The notes: generated by a model not told the origin, from the sequence alone. 64,000 bases of DNA from Sphingobium chungbukense (GCF_001005725.1 NZ_LBIC01000003.1:496001-560000); one strand, 5' to 3'; positions 1 through 9,241 are shown, counted from the stretch's first letter. A program made the numbers and translations.

Positions 1-289
1 GGGGGCACGGAAGGAGCGCACAGAAAGCCATGCTCCGAATGCACCATTGCATGCGGACCTGAGGCCTTCCCAGACATTGTGGCAATCAGCGGATCAGCCA
101 ATGCCCCGTGTCAACGATCTCCCGCCGGCATGACCTTTGCCCAGTCAACGCCGCCCCGGATTATCCATCTGCTTTTATGTTCTACTGACCCGATGACTTA
201 CCTTATTCGGCGCCTGCGAAATGAGTCACGCAAATTCCAGTTTTGTTAACCATTTTAAGGCGATAAGCGCCAATTTTATCCTTAATGTA

Positions 290-305
290 TATATCTTAGG
301 ATATA
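290..305. promoter_or_regulatory. AT-rich 16-bp palindrome, possible operator
   Basis: TATATC-TTAG-GATATA is a palindrome with a 4-bp centre in otherwise GC-rich DNA. A nearly identical palindrome occurs at 22552..22567 upstream of the Flp pilin genes, and a half-matching copy at 644..659. The recurrence suggests a shared binding protein, which I cannot identify. Confidence 0.4.
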
Positions 306-463
306 GATCGGTGATCAAACCTATATCGAGACGGCTATGCCGGGACCGGGCCGTGGTTAACACCAAGGGCCCATATCAGGCGACTCGGACGACTCGATCC
401 CCGATCGCATTGGCGGCCCGATGAGGGGTCTTTCGCCTCGACCACCATCGGAAAAACGCAAAA

Positions 464-492
464 GGGCGACCGGCTTGTACAGCCGGCCGCCC
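464..492 (-). terminator. Intrinsic terminator downstream of the TPR gene
   Basis: A 12-nt near-perfect inverted repeat (464..475 with 481..492) has a 5-nt loop. Read leftwards it is followed by a T-rich tract (TTTTGCGTTTTT), the layout of a rho-independent terminator for the leftward transcript carrying 699..1358. Confidence 0.65.
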
Positions 493-698
493 CATGATTG
501 CGACCCATAGGCTTATCGTTCGGAGCCTTCCGCGGCTTCGTCCAGTCGGCCTGTGACTGGCGATAAGCTATGGAAAATCTGTGCCCCTCCGACGCGAATC
601 AGACTTAGCCATTGCGTCATGTTTAACAATTGAGCCAATGACTTATATCTTAGGTTAATCCCGTGCCCCACCGCGACGGAACGGCGGAAAAGCGGGGC

Positions 699-1358
699 TC
701 AGGGGTTGGACGCCCCTTCCTCATCCTTTGGCGTTACAGACGCTTTTTCCACAGCTTCGGCAGCCATGTCCGCGGATTGCGCGTCAGACGGCTTCTCCAT
801 CGCGACCTCCCGCACGACCGGCTTCGGCATGTCGGCAACGATCCGTTCCATCCGCCGGCTGCGCTCGCTGCCCGCGCCGGTCGTCCGGCGGAAGCTGGCC
901 AGGGCATAGTCCGCCAGCGGCACCGCCGCATCATAGCGTTTGCGGGCGATATAAAAGTCGATCAGATTTTCGACCGCCAATTGCGTATTGGGGTCATCTT
1001 CCGCCCGCGTGCGCAGATAACTGTCGAACACCCGCCGGAACAGGCCTTCGGCTTCCCGGAAACGGCCGGTCGAATCCAGTTGCAACGCCAGGTCGTTGGC
1101 CGAGATGAGCGCGCGCGGATCGTCGACGCCGAACAGTTCGTCCGCCAGGGCCAGTGCCTTGCGGGCGTTGTCGATCCCATCCGCCGCCTTGCCCGCCGAA
1201 TAGGCCGCCTGCGCCGCGGCGACCAGCTTGCGCCATTCCTTTTCGCGCGCTTCCGTCACGTCCGGGACATAGGGCGCCTGCGCCTGCAACGGCGCCGCCG
1301 CACAGAGCAGCAGCGCAACCAGCAATCCCCTTGTCTTCGTGCCGCCGTCCCAGGCCAT
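699..1358 (-). CDS. Secreted TPR-like protein
   Basis: The 219-residue product starts with a Sec-type signal peptide (basic start, hydrophobic core at about residues 11-20, AQA cleavage region near 26). A helical region with paired-helix, TPR-like periodicity follows at about residues 40-160, then a polar, charged tail. The start has a GAGG-type ribosome-binding site just upstream (about 1362-1370). TPR proteins mediate protein contacts, so a periplasmic scaffold role is plausible, but no partner is evident. It lies downstream of the LysR gene in the same direction with a 52-bp gap, and the 464..492 hairpin would end its transcript. Function unknown. Confidence 0.75.
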   Translation of the reverse strand: MAWDGGTKTRGLLVALLLCAAAPLQAQAPYVPDVTEAREKEWRKLVAAAQAAYSAGKAADGIDNARKALALADELFGVDDPRALISANDLALQLDSTGRFREAEGLFRRVFDSYLRTRAEDDPNTQLAVENLIDFYIARKRYDAAVPLADYALASFRRTTGAGSERSRRMERIVADMPKPVVREVAMEKPSDAQSADMAAEAVEKASVTPKDEEGASNP

Positions 1359-1410
1359 GCCGCCCCTCCTGCCGGCGGATGATAAGCGCCAGCAGCTTAA
1401 GAAAAAGCAA

Positions 1411-2202
1411 CTATCCGGTCAGTGCCTCGACGAGCGCCCTGACCTTCTTCTGCCGCCACTGCGGCAAGGGGGCGATCAGCCAATAGGCAAGCGGCGACGA
1501 CATTTTATCCCCCAATTGCCGCACCCGGCCCGCCGCCATATCCGCCTCCGCAAGCAGCGTCGGCACGCAGGCATGGCCGAAGCCGTTGGCCGCCGCCTCG
1601 ATGGCGAGGCCCGCGTCCGCCACGCGGATCGTCGCGGGCGCGTCTCCTTTGGGGCAACCGGGCCATTCGATGCGATGGTCGGGACCACCTTGGGCCGCCT
1701 CGATCGTGACGAAGGCCGCTTCGCCCAGCTTGATGCCTTCATTCTCGCCCGGCCCTTCGGCAAGGCGCAGGGCGAGGTCGAGATTGGCTTCCGTGAAATC
1801 GAGCGTCTCGTCCGCGGCGACCAGTGCGAATTTGAGGTCGGGCTGGCTCGCCGCATAGCCCGCGAGGCGCGGCTGGAGCCATTTGGCGGTGATGTCGCGC
1901 GGCGCGGCGATGGTGAGCGAGGAACTGGACTGGCCCGCCTGCATGGCGCGCACGGCCTCCTCGAACTCCAGGAAGCCGGCGCGCAGGGCGGCAAGGCCCG
2001 CTTCGGTTTCCGGGGTCAGTTCCAGCCCCTTGGGCGTGCGGCGGAAGAGAACGACGCCCAGCAAATCTTCCAGCGCGCGAATTTGCTGCCCCACGGCCGC
2101 AGGCGTCACCGCCAGTTCGTCCGCCGCGCGGGTGAAGGACAGATGCCGCGCCGCCGCATCCAGCACGCGCAGGCCGTTGAGCGGCAAATGGGTACGCTTC
2201 AT
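1411..2202 (-). CDS. LysR-family transcriptional regulator, GcvA-like
   Basis: The 263-residue protein has an N-terminal winged HTH (about 6-65) with the LysR signature LSFTRAADELAVTPAAVGQ. A periplasmic-binding-like effector domain follows at about 90-260. The family usually has 290-310 residues, so this is a slightly short GcvA-type member. The start codon overlaps the apaG stop by 4 nt (ATGA), which implies translational coupling and supports this start. Target genes and ligand cannot be read from the sequence. LysR proteins often control a divergent neighbour, but here both neighbours lie on the same strand. Confidence 0.9.
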   Translation of the reverse strand: MKRTHLPLNGLRVLDAAARHLSFTRAADELAVTPAAVGQQIRALEDLLGVVLFRRTPKGLELTPETEAGLAALRAGFLEFEEAVRAMQAGQSSSSLTIAAPRDITAKWLQPRLAGYAASQPDLKFALVAADETLDFTEANLDLALRLAEGPGENEGIKLGEAAFVTIEAAQGGPDHRIEWPGCPKGDAPATIRVADAGLAIEAAANGFGHACVPTLLAEADMAAGRVRQLGDKMSSPLAYWLIAPLPQWRQKKVRALVEALTG

Positions 2203-2597
2203 TCAGCCACCGCCGGCGCGATCAGCGCAAAATGGGGGATGGCGATGTCGAACGTCTCGCCGCTGGCGCCGATCATGTGATAATGGCCCTTCATCGAGCC
2301 GTTCGGCGTGTTGAGCGGGCAACCCGACACATAATCATAGCTCTTGCCCGGCTGCACCACTGGCTGTTCCCCCACGACCCCATCTCCATCGACCCGATGC
2401 TGCGTCCCCCGCCCATCGGTTATGATCCAGTGACGGGTCAGCAGTTGCACCGGCTGGTCCCCGTCATTCTCTATGCGGATATGATAGGCCCAGAACCAGC
2501 GGCCCCGGTCCGGCTCCGACTGTTCGGGCAGGAAGGTGACGGCCACATGCACGTTGATGTCGCGCGTGGTCGCATGAAAGGGGAAAAGTGCGTTCAC
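2199..2597 (-). CDS. apaG: ApaG-family protein
   Basis: The 132-residue product matches ApaG (DUF525) in length and along its whole sequence. It has a fibronectin-III-like beta fold with landmarks such as WFWAYHIRIEN, LLTRHWIITD and GHYHMIG. ApaG is linked to divalent-cation (Co/Mg) homeostasis and diadenosine tetraphosphate metabolism in enterobacteria; its biochemical role remains unclear. The start is GTG, and no earlier in-frame start fits the family N-terminus. It follows metZ by 33 bp and overlaps the LysR gene by 4 nt, so leuB-metZ-apaG-lysR is probably one leftward transcription unit. Confidence 0.9.
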   Translation of the reverse strand: MNALFPFHATTRDINVHVAVTFLPEQSEPDRGRWFWAYHIRIENDGDQPVQLLTRHWIITDGRGTQHRVDGDGVVGEQPVVQPGKSYDYVSGCPLNTPNGSMKGHYHMIGASGETFDIAIPHFALIAPAVAE

Positions 2598-2630
2598 AGC
2601 TTAAGAAATGCGCCTTTCACCCCTGTTCCG

Positions 2631-3839
2631 TCAACGGCCTATCGACTTCAGAGCGCGATCGAGATCCTCGATCACGTCCTCCGGGTCTTCCAGACCGACA
2701 TTGAGGCGCAGCATATCCTCGGTGATGCCGACCTCCAGCCGCGCTTCCTCCGCCATGCCATAATGGGTGGTGGAGGCCGGATGCGTCATCAGCGAGCGCG
2801 AATCCCCGATATTGTTGCTGATGTCGACCAGTTCCAGGCCGTTGAGCAGCCCGTGCGCCTCCGCCCGGCCGCCGCCGACATAGAGCGAGAAGATCGGACC
2901 TGCCATCGCCATCTGCTTCATCGCAAGGGCATGCTGCGGATGGCTTTCGAGACCCGGATAAAGAACCTTCGCGACGCGGCCTTCGAGGAATTTGGCGACC
3001 TTGAGCGCATTCTCGCTCTGGCGGCGGATGCGCAGGTCCAGCGTCTCCAGCCCCTTCAACACCACCCAGGCGTTGAAGGCGCTGAGCGTCGGCCCGGTAT
3101 TGCGATGGAAGGGCAGCAGCGTGTTGAGGATGAAATCCTCGGTGCCGCAGATCGCGCCGGCAAGCACCCGGCCCTGCCCGTCCATCATCTTGGTCGCGCT
3201 ATAGGCCACCACGTCGGCGCCGAATTCCATCGGCCGCTGGAGCGCAGGGGTCGCGAAGGCATTGTCGACGACGCTGGTGATGCCATGCGCCCTGGCGATG
3301 CCGCAGATCGCGGCGAGATCGGCCACGTCCATGGTCGGATTGGCCGGGGTCTCGAAGAAGAAGACCTTGGTGTTGGGCCGCACCGCCGCTTCCCAGGCCG
3401 CATTGTCGGTCGCGTCGACCGTGGTCGTCTCGATCCCGAATTTCGGCAGCAGCGTGTCGGTCAGCCAGCGGCAGGAGCCGAACAGAGCCTTGCCCGCAAC
3501 CACATGGTCGCCCGCCGACAACTGGCACAGCAGGGCCGCCGTCATCGCCGCCATGCCTGTCGCGGTCGCGCGGCAGGCTTCGGCGCCCTCCAGCAGGGCG
3601 ATGCGCTTTTCCAGCATCTCAACGGTCGGATTCTGAAGGCGGCTGTAGGTCATGCCCTGCTGCTCGCCAGCGAAGCGCATGGCGGCATCTTCCGCGCGGT
3701 CATAGCTGTAACCGCTGGTCAGGAAGAGGGCTTCCGACGTCTCACCCCATTCGCTGCGCACGCTGCCGCCACGCACTGCGAGCGTCGCCGGGCGCCAATT
3801 CTTGGTGATCTCGGGATTCTGCCCGCTCTTGCGCTTCAT
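2631..3839 (-). CDS. metZ: O-succinylhomoserine sulfhydrylase (MetZ)
   Basis: This PLP enzyme of the Cys/Met-metabolism family would convert O-succinylhomoserine and sulfide to homocysteine for methionine synthesis in the cytoplasm. The 402-residue product has the PLP lysine at about K217 in SATKMMDGQG, the cofactor aspartate at about D192 (VVDNAFATP), and an N-terminal substrate segment with GYSYDRAED. I chose the ATG at 3839 because it gives the family N-terminus; the open frame continues upstream into leuB DNA in another frame and is a shadow there. It follows leuB by 23 bp. No SAM riboswitch fits in that gap. Cystathionine gamma-synthase is the alternative name, but residue pattern and length favour MetZ. 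Confidence 0.92.
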   Translation of the reverse strand: MKRKSGQNPEITKNWRPATLAVRGGSVRSEWGETSEALFLTSGYSYDRAEDAAMRFAGEQQGMTYSRLQNPTVEMLEKRIALLEGAEACRATATGMAAMTAALLCQLSAGDHVVAGKALFGSCRWLTDTLLPKFGIETTTVDATDNAAWEAAVRPNTKVFFFETPANPTMDVADLAAICGIARAHGITSVVDNAFATPALQRPMEFGADVVAYSATKMMDGQGRVLAGAICGTEDFILNTLLPFHRNTGPTLSAFNAWVVLKGLETLDLRIRRQSENALKVAKFLEGRVAKVLYPGLESHPQHALAMKQMAMAGPIFSLYVGGGRAEAHGLLNGLELVDISNNIGDSRSLMTHPASTTHYGMAEEARLEVGITEDMLRLNVGLEDPEDVIEDLDRALKSIGR

Positions 3840-3862
3840 CGCCTTATCCTCAGACCCAATAT

Positions 3863-4909
3863 TCAGACCAGCGCCGCCAGCACGGCATCGCCCATTTCGA
3901 CGGTGCTCATCGTACCACCCAGATCGAAGCTGCGCGCCCCGTCGGCAAGAGCCCTGGCGACGGCGGCCTCGATGCGGTCGGCCTGGTCGGCCAGGTTTAG
4001 CGAATAGCGCAGCATCATGCCCGCCGACAGAACCGTTGCCAGCGGATTGGCCTTGCCCTGCCCGGCAATGTCGGGCGCGGAGCCGTGGATCGGCTCGTAC
4101 AGGCCCTGGTTGCTGTCGTTGAGCGTGGCCGAAGCCAGCATCCCGATCGAACCGACGCACATGCTCGCCTGGTCGGAAAGAATGTCCCCGAACATATTGC
4201 CGGTGACGATGACGTCGAACTGGCCGGGATTGCGCACGAGCTGCATCGCGGCATTGTCGACATACATGTGGCTCAATGCGACGTCGGGATAATCGGCCGA
4301 AACCTCGATCACCACGTCGCGCCAGAGCTGGCTCGTTTCCAGCACATTGGCCTTGTCCACCGAGCAGAGCTTGCCACGGCGGGCGCGCGCCGCCTGGAAG
4401 CCTTGATGCGCGATCTTGCGCACCTCCTCCTCATTATAGGACATGATGTCATAGCCTTCGCGCAGACCCTCGGGCGTCTTGCGCATCCCCTTCTCGCCGA
4501 AATAGACGTCGCCATTGGTCTCGCGCACGATCAGCAGGTCGATGGCGCTCGCCACCTCCTGCTTGAGCGCGGAGGCGTCGGCCAGCTCCGGGAAGACCTT
4601 GGCCGGACGCAGGTTGGAGAAGAGGCCCAGTTCCTTGCGCAGGCCAAGGATCGCCTGTTCGGGGCGCAGATGGCGCTCCAGCGAGTCGCAATCCGGATCG
4701 CCCACCGCACCGAAGAGAATCGCATCGGCGCGCCTGGCAAGGTCCAGCGTTTCCGGCGGCAGCGGATGGCCCACCGCCTTGTAGGCCGCGCCGCCGACCA
4801 GCCCTTCTTCATAGGTGAGGCCGGGGATCGCCAGCGCATCCAGCACGCGCTTCGCCTGAGCGACGATCTCGGGGCCGATACCATCTCCGGGGAACAGGGC
4901 GATCAACAT
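3863..4909 (-). CDS. leuB: 3-isopropylmalate dehydrogenase
   Basis: LeuB carries out the NAD-dependent oxidative decarboxylation of 3-isopropylmalate in leucine synthesis. The 348-residue length is typical. Family marks include the N-terminal FPGDGIGPE, the substrate-binding [13 protein letters not shown] segment with its arginines, [10 protein letters not shown], the catalytic lysine in SVDKANVLE, the metal-binding aspartates in [13 protein letters not shown], and [12 protein letters not shown] near the NAD site. The start ATG is preceded by GGAGTTGCC. It begins a leftward group leuB-metZ-apaG-lysR, so leucine and methionine steps are probably co-transcribed. Confidence 0.97.
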   Translation of the reverse strand: MLIALFPGDGIGPEIVAQAKRVLDALAIPGLTYEEGLVGGAAYKAVGHPLPPETLDLARRADAILFGAVGDPDCDSLERHLRPEQAILGLRKELGLFSNLRPAKVFPELADASALKQEVASAIDLLIVRETNGDVYFGEKGMRKTPEGLREGYDIMSYNEEEVRKIAHQGFQAARARRGKLCSVDKANVLETSQLWRDVVIEVSADYPDVALSHMYVDNAAMQLVRNPGQFDVIVTGNMFGDILSDQASMCVGSIGMLASATLNDSNQGLYEPIHGSAPDIAGQGKANPLATVLSAGMMLRYSLNLADQADRIEAAVARALADGARSFDLGGTMSTVEMGDAVLAALV

Positions 4910-4969
4910 AGGGCAACTCCTTCAACCTCGTGCCGCCCCTTATGAAGCCCCACCCTCCAGCGCAAGTAT

Positions 4970-5704
4970 TTAGGCAATCGCTCTTTTGAGGCGATCGACC
5001 AGCCGCTCACGCGACGGAAGGATTTGCGCGCGCCAGTCGGTCAACACCGAACGCTCGATGAAGAAGCCCGTCAGCCGCAAACCGTCGAGGATCGCTGGCC
5101 AATCCCCCGCCCCGCCCGCCAGCAGGAAGGCCGGCAGCGGCAGCAGTCGATTCTCGTAGCCCAATGCCCCTTCCCGGCTGACCGCCGCCGCGCTGCGCGG
5201 ACTGACAAAGGCCAGATCGTCCTTCCCGCCCGTCGCGGCGCAACGCGTCAGGTCCAGACCGAAACCCAGCTCGGCAAGGAGCAGCAATTCGTAGCGGATC
5301 AACGCCGCCGCCCATCCTCGCGCCGCCGGTGCCGCCTCGACCGCGCCCAGCACGCCGTCCAACGCCTGGTAGAGCGCGGGATAGGGCGTCCCCTCGGGCA
5401 GCGCCGCCGCCGTGAGCGCGCAAGCCCAGTCGATCGCTGCCGCAGGCAAGGCTTCTGCCAGCAGGGGCGCGCGGCTATGCGCCAATTCGACGGTCAGCCC
5501 CGCCAGCTGCTCCTCGGTCCGCGCCCGGAATTCGGCCTTGACCGCATTGCCGGGCAACAGCACCGGGCGTAGCTGGCGCGAACGCCCGCCCCGCACATAC
5601 CCCGCCAGCAAGCCATGATCGGGCGTCAACAACCGCGCGATCGCGCCATGTTCGCCATGGCCGCGCAAGGCACAGACAAGGGCGGGAGTGATAAGCGACG
5701 CCAT
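4970..5704 (-). CDS. recO: DNA repair protein RecO
   Basis: RecO (244 residues) works with RecF and RecR to load RecA on SSB-coated gaps. The N-terminal OB fold is visible (about 1-80, with [25 protein letters not shown]), followed by the helical C-terminal domain. The cysteines of the zinc site found in many RecO proteins are mostly missing; only one in LTRCAATGG is in that area, as in other alphaproteobacterial RecO proteins. It is transcribed leftwards and is divergent from the sensor kinase at 5883, with a 178-bp intergenic region. Confidence 0.9.
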   Translation of the reverse strand: MASLITPALVCALRGHGEHGAIARLLTPDHGLLAGYVRGGRSRQLRPVLLPGNAVKAEFRARTEEQLAGLTVELAHSRAPLLAEALPAAAIDWACALTAAALPEGTPYPALYQALDGVLGAVEAAPAARGWAAALIRYELLLLAELGFGLDLTRCAATGGKDDLAFVSPRSAAAVSREGALGYENRLLPLPAFLLAGGAGDWPAILDGLRLTGFFIERSVLTDWRAQILPSRERLVDRLKRAIA

Positions 5705-5882
5705 CCCGCCCGTTTACAGACTGCCGGGCAGGAACGCCATCCGGAGCCTTTTCATCCCGACCTGTCCCGAAATCGCGCATAATTTGCCGGGCGCGCCGAT
5801 AGCCGCATCGATATCGGTTGCTTTTCCTTCAGTCACATGCGCACACTCCTCTTGTGGAGTATGTCGGGGGACAAATTTCACC

Positions 5883-7493
5883 ATGCATCGCATAGACGGG
5901 GCGTCTTCCATGATGGATCGCCTGGTGCTTTGGTTGGGCCGTTCACCGACGCTGGGTTTTGCCATATCCCGCGTCGCCTTTTCCGTTGCCGCGATCTGGC
6001 AGATCGACGTCATGCTGGGCGGCGATTCCTATTTCACCCATACCGCGCAACTGGTGAAGATCGGCGTCTGGATATGGACCATCCTCAGCATGGGGCAGCA
6101 TTTCCTGACACCGCCCGTCGGGCTGCTGCTGCGTCCCCTTTTCCTGATATTCGACCTGATCGTCTTCCTGACGGTCATCGTCCTGTGCGCCCCCCTGCAG
6201 ATCGCGGCGCTGGGGTGCCTGTTTTTCGTCGCATGGTCGGCATCCGACCGCTTCGGACGCGGGGCGATCATCGTCCTGGGGCTATGTCTGATCTTCGCCT
6301 TCATGGCCCGCGGATATTATGACGCATGGATTTCGGTCCGGCATGTGATGGCCGTGGACCGCGCCATCGACAGCCTGACCATCGTCATCGGCTGCATGAT
6401 CGCCGCATCGATGCTGAGCATGTCCATCCTGGAACAGCGGCTGGTCAACTGGACCGAGCGGTTGCAGGGCGTGGGCCTGTCCTTTCAGAAATCGCTCGCG
6501 CAATTTCTGGTGGAGCAGGTCGCGCAACTGATGAACTCCCGCTATTGCGCCTTCGTCTGGGAAACGATGGACGATACGGCGGTCCATTGCGAGTTCGGCG
6601 ATGCGGACGGCGTGCGGCGCATGGTCCTGCCGCAGAAGCAGATTGACGGCCTGACCAACGTCACGCCAAGGGATGCGCCCTTTCTCTATTCCACCCAGTC
6701 ACCCCGGCTCCTTCTGCGCAGCCGCCTCGGCATATTGCGGAATGAACGGGCGGCGGACCTGACCGACACCATATCGGACGTTTTCGGACCGGGCCAGGGG
6801 GCGAGCTTCTATGTGCAGGCCGGCGAACTGCGCGGGCGACTGTTCATCGGCACCCGCCATGGCTGGTCCCCGGCCCTGCTGCTGCGGTGCCTGCGCATAC
6901 AGGAGGGGATCGACCTGTTCCTGGAACGCCATTTCTTCTTCCTTGCCTGGCGTCAGCGCACCTTTGCCGAAGCACGGCAGGCGCTCAGCCGCGACCTGCA
7001 TGACAGCGTCCTGCAAACGCTGGCGGCGCTGCGCGTCAGGCTGGTGACAGCCATCCACGGACTGCCGGGCGGCGCTACCCCGGAACAGGTGGCGGAACTG
7101 AAATCCATGGAGGAACTGGTGACGGCCGAGCAAGCGCATCTGCGCCGCCTGCTCAGCCAGCAACTTCCCGTTTCATCGGAAACCGACGTCGACCTGGCCC
7201 GCGAGGTCGAACGCTGCTGCCGCTTCATCGCGTTGCAATGGGCGATCGATTGCCGCCTGAACCTGGTCGAGCGGGCCATGACCGTATCGGCGGAAACGGC
7301 GGCGGAAGTCGAATATCTGATCCGGGAGGTCGCCGCCAACGCGGTCAAGCATGCCAATGCCCGCCATATCACCGTATCGATCGCACAGGTCGACGACGAG
7401 ATACTGATTGCGCTAAAGGATAATCCGGGGCCTCAGGCCCCGCACGAGACAGCTATACCGGCGATTTCGAACTGCAATCGCAATCCATCATGA
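5883..7493 (+). CDS. NarL-type sensor histidine kinase, C-terminus frameshifted
   Basis: A membrane histidine kinase (about 536 residues as read). About six hydrophobic segments lie in residues 20-190, a GAF-like region at about 200-350, a HisKA_3 helix with the phosphoacceptor H373 in RDLHDSVLQ, and an HATPase domain with the N-box REVAANAVKHANA. The frame ends at 7493 with an unrelated tail after LKDN. The missing C-terminus (starting GDFELQSQS, 47 codons) is present in the -1 frame at 7454..7597, and its TGA overlaps the response-regulator ATG. A GC hairpin at 7426..7442 lies at the break. This is either a 1-nt deletion, a sequencing error or a frameshift signal. Start ATG 5883 has GGGGGA 11 nt upstream; 5910 is an alternative. 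Confidence 0.8.
   Translation: MHRIDGASSMMDRLVLWLGRSPTLGFAISRVAFSVAAIWQIDVMLGGDSYFTHTAQLVKIGVWIWTILSMGQHFLTPPVGLLLRPLFLIFDLIVFLTVIVLCAPLQIAALGCLFFVAWSASDRFGRGAIIVLGLCLIFAFMARGYYDAWISVRHVMAVDRAIDSLTIVIGCMIAASMLSMSILEQRLVNWTERLQGVGLSFQKSLAQFLVEQVAQLMNSRYCAFVWETMDDTAVHCEFGDADGVRRMVLPQKQIDGLTNVTPRDAPFLYSTQSPRLLLRSRLGILRNERAADLTDTISDVFGPGQGASFYVQAGELRGRLFIGTRHGWSPALLLRCLRIQEGIDLFLERHFFFLAWRQRTFAEARQALSRDLHDSVLQTLAALRVRLVTAIHGLPGGATPEQVAELKSMEELVTAEQAHLRRLLSQQLPVSSETDVDLAREVERCCRFIALQWAIDCRLNLVERAMTVSAETAAEVEYLIREVAANAVKHANARHITVSIAQVDDEILIALKDNPGPQAPHETAIPAISNCNRNPS
7426..7442 (+). other. GC hairpin at the kinase frameshift point
   Basis: The 7-bp perfect inverted repeat CGGGGCC / GGCCCCG with a TCA loop lies inside the kinase gene, exactly where the reading frame must change to recover the conserved C-terminus. 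Such hairpins cause sequencing compressions and polymerase slippage, and can also stimulate ribosomal frameshifting. Confidence 0.6.
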
Positions 7494-7593
7494 AGCGATT
7501 GAGCAAGATCGGCGGTACGGCCTATTTTCATAATTTAAGCATGAATTCATTAATCTCGATCAGACTACCCTCCTCTTTACCAAGGTCCCAGAT

Positions 7594-8253
7594 ATGATGG
7601 CCCAGATTGCGATAGTCGACGATCATCCGATCTTCCTGGATGGCATGGCACAGTTCCTGAGTTCCCATGGCCACGACATATTGTTCTGCGCCCGCTCCGT
7701 GGAAGAGGCGCTGGAACGCATGCAAACCGGCGAGCCAGACCTGCTGATCCTGGACGTCAGCATGAAGAGCGGCGGCGGGCTGGCCATCCTGTCGGCCATC
7801 CGCAACAGCGGCAGCACGGTGCCGGTGATCTTCATGACGGTGCACATCCGTCCGGAACAGACGCTGGAGGCGATCAAGCTGGGCGTCGATGGCGTGGTGT
7901 TGAAGGACAGTGATCCCAACGAGTTGCTGGGCTGCATTCAGCAGGTCATGAACGGCAACAAGAGCATCGCCCCCTTCGTCATGGAACAGGCGCTGGTGCA
8001 CAGCATCTCCGCCCCCGCGAACGAGGCCAATGTCCTGAGCGTATTGACCGAACGGGAACTGGAAATCGCCGGACTGATCCGCGCCGGATTGCGCAACCGG
8101 GAAATCGCCAGCCGTTGCGGCCTGACTGAAGGAACCGTCAAGGTTCATCTGCACAGCATCTTCCAGAAGCTCAACATCAAGTCGCGTTCGGAACTGATCA
8201 TCATGATGATGTCGATGGACAGCGACATACCCGCCGTCAGCATGGAGCATTAG
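7594..8253 (+). CDS. NarL/LuxR-family response regulator
   Basis: The 219-residue protein has a receiver domain (about 4-120; acidic pair D9/D10, phosphoacceptor D54 in LILDVSMKS, K near 104 in VVLKDSDP). A LuxR-type HTH follows (about 145-210: LTERELEIAGLI, GLTEGTVKVHLHSIFQKL). It is the likely partner of the upstream HisKA_3 kinase: its ATG overlaps the TGA of the kinase's restored frame, the usual coupling. Either of two consecutive ATG codons (7594, 7597) could start it. Targets are unknown; the tad operon next to it and the related orphan kinase at 24003..25658 are candidates for the same circuit. Confidence 0.92.
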   Translation: MMAQIAIVDDHPIFLDGMAQFLSSHGHDILFCARSVEEALERMQTGEPDLLILDVSMKSGGGLAILSAIRNSGSTVPVIFMTVHIRPEQTLEAIKLGVDGVVLKDSDPNELLGCIQQVMNGNKSIAPFVMEQALVHSISAPANEANVLSVLTERELEIAGLIRAGLRNREIASRCGLTEGTVKVHLHSIFQKLNIKSRSELIIMMMSMDSDIPAVSMEH

Positions 8254-8351
8254 AACGATTTCCAGTCAGATGGCATCATCTTACGGTTAAGAAATCGGGG
8301 TAAAGCAAAGAAATAGAGCGCCCGATCTGATTCAATCAGATCGGGCGCTCT
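8254..8351. repeat. Dispersed palindromic repeat, copy 1
   Basis: About 98 bp whose right half is a 37-nt near-perfect palindrome (8315..8351, two 18-nt arms around one C). A second copy, inverted and roughly 85 percent alike by eye, lies at 36063..36165 after radC. In both cases it directly follows a stop codon, so it may act as a transcript-end structure. The IS5-family element is inserted at its outer edge. Confidence 0.8.
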
Positions 8352-8352
8352 A

Positions 8353-9193
8353 AGGTCTGTGGACAATAGGGATTTTCTTTTTGGCTGAGAAGTGATTCAA
8401 GCTCCTTTTGGGAGCGCGAACATGGACCCGAACCGTTTTGTTATCAGTGATGCGATGTGGGAACGACTTGAGGGGTTGCTTCCCGGCAAAGTGACAGACC
8501 GTGGTGTGACGGCGGCGGACACGCGCTTATTTCTGGAGGCAGTATTCTGGCGGGTTCGCGCGGGTCTGCCGTGGCGCGACCTTCCATCCGGGTTTGGCAA
8601 TTGGAACAGCAACTTCCGCAGGTTTCGACGCTGGGCGCGCGATGGCGTGTTCGACCGGCTTTTCGAGGCTGTGTCGGACGATCCCGATATGGAATATGCG
8701 CTCATCGATGGCACGATTGTTTCCGTTCACCAGAAGGCGACCGGCGCTAAAGGGGGACTCACAATCAGGCCATCGGGAGATCGAAGGGTGGGCTGACGAC
8801 CAAGATCATGGCTCTGGTCGATGCGCTGGGCAATCTGGTGCGTTTTGTTCTGATGCCGGGGCAACGCAACGATATCATGGGCGTCAGGCCGTTGATCGAG
8901 GGGCTGACGTTCGACGCCTTGCTCGCTGACAAGGCCTTTGACGCCGATTGGCTACGCACGGAACTCGCCGAACGAGAGGCGCAAGCCGTCATCCCGCCGC
9001 GCAAGCATCGCAAAGCTTGCATCGACTACGACGCCCAAATGTACAAATGGCGCCACCTCGTCGAAAACTACTTCGCCAAGATCAAGGAATTTCGTGGTAT
9101 CGCAACCAGATACGACAAAACCGATGGCAGCTTCAAAGCCAACCTCAACCTAATCGCTACACTCATCGCTTGTCGGTAAATGTCCACAGACCT
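8353..9193 (+). mobile_element. IS5-family insertion sequence (IS427-like)
   Basis: An 841-bp element with terminal inverted repeats beginning AGGTCTGTGGACA at both ends and a TA duplication (8351..8352 and 9194..9195). It contains one transposase read in two overlapping frames. Size, ends and TA target fit the IS427 group of IS5. It appears intact. It sits at the edge of a palindromic repeat, in the gap between the response-regulator gene and the end of the tad operon, so it disrupts no gene. Confidence 0.88.
8422..9179 (+). CDS. IS5-family transposase, two-frame (OrfA-OrfB)
   Basis: The first frame (8422..8796, 124 residues) holds the N-terminal DUF4096-like region and the first catalytic aspartate (ALIDGTIV). 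The second (in the -1 frame, to 9179) holds the second aspartate (LLADKAFDAD) and the E-x6-R motif (ENYFAKIKEFRG). Reading passes from one to the other by a -1 slip at AAAGGGGG near 8749, which restores a continuous family sequence (GAKGG then THNQAIGRSKGG). IS427-type elements commonly use this kind of programmed frameshift, so the enzyme is probably functional. DDE transposase, cut-and-paste. Confidence 0.85.
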
Positions 9194-9241
9194 TAGGGCA
9201 TCGCACAAAAACACCGGAGAGCGCGTCCTGCGTCCGATTTA

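Larger units (their letters stand above)
1..698. other. Left-edge intergenic region, no convincing gene
   Basis: I see no supported protein gene here. The only longer open frame (221..424, + strand) has no ribosome-binding site and lies over AT-rich palindromic DNA. The stretch holds a TTAACCAT octamer at 246..253, a 16-bp AT palindrome at 290..305, a related half-site at 644..659, and a leftward terminator hairpin at 464..492. It may be a promoter region for a gene outside the left edge. Confidence 0.6.

Noticed and set aside
221-424. 67-residue open frame on the + strand
   Set aside because: It has no ribosome-binding site, overlaps the AT-rich palindromic control region, and the protein has no domain or compositional support.
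1339-2280. Long open frames opposite the LysR, metZ, leuB, ydbH and uvrC genes
   Set aside because: They are antisense shadows of high-GC genes, with Arg/Pro/His-rich low-complexity sequence and no ribosome-binding sites.
3840-3862. SAM-II riboswitch upstream of metZ
   Set aside because: The leuB-metZ gap is only 23 bp, too short for the aptamer.
3840-4160. N-terminal extension of metZ into leuB
   Set aside because: The extension is a shadow of leuB in another frame; the family N-terminus begins at 3839.
8740-8810. Transposase frameshift as a sign of a dead IS
   Set aside because: The AAAGGGGG slippery run at the shift and the intact downstream frame fit the programmed -1 frameshift of IS427-type elements.
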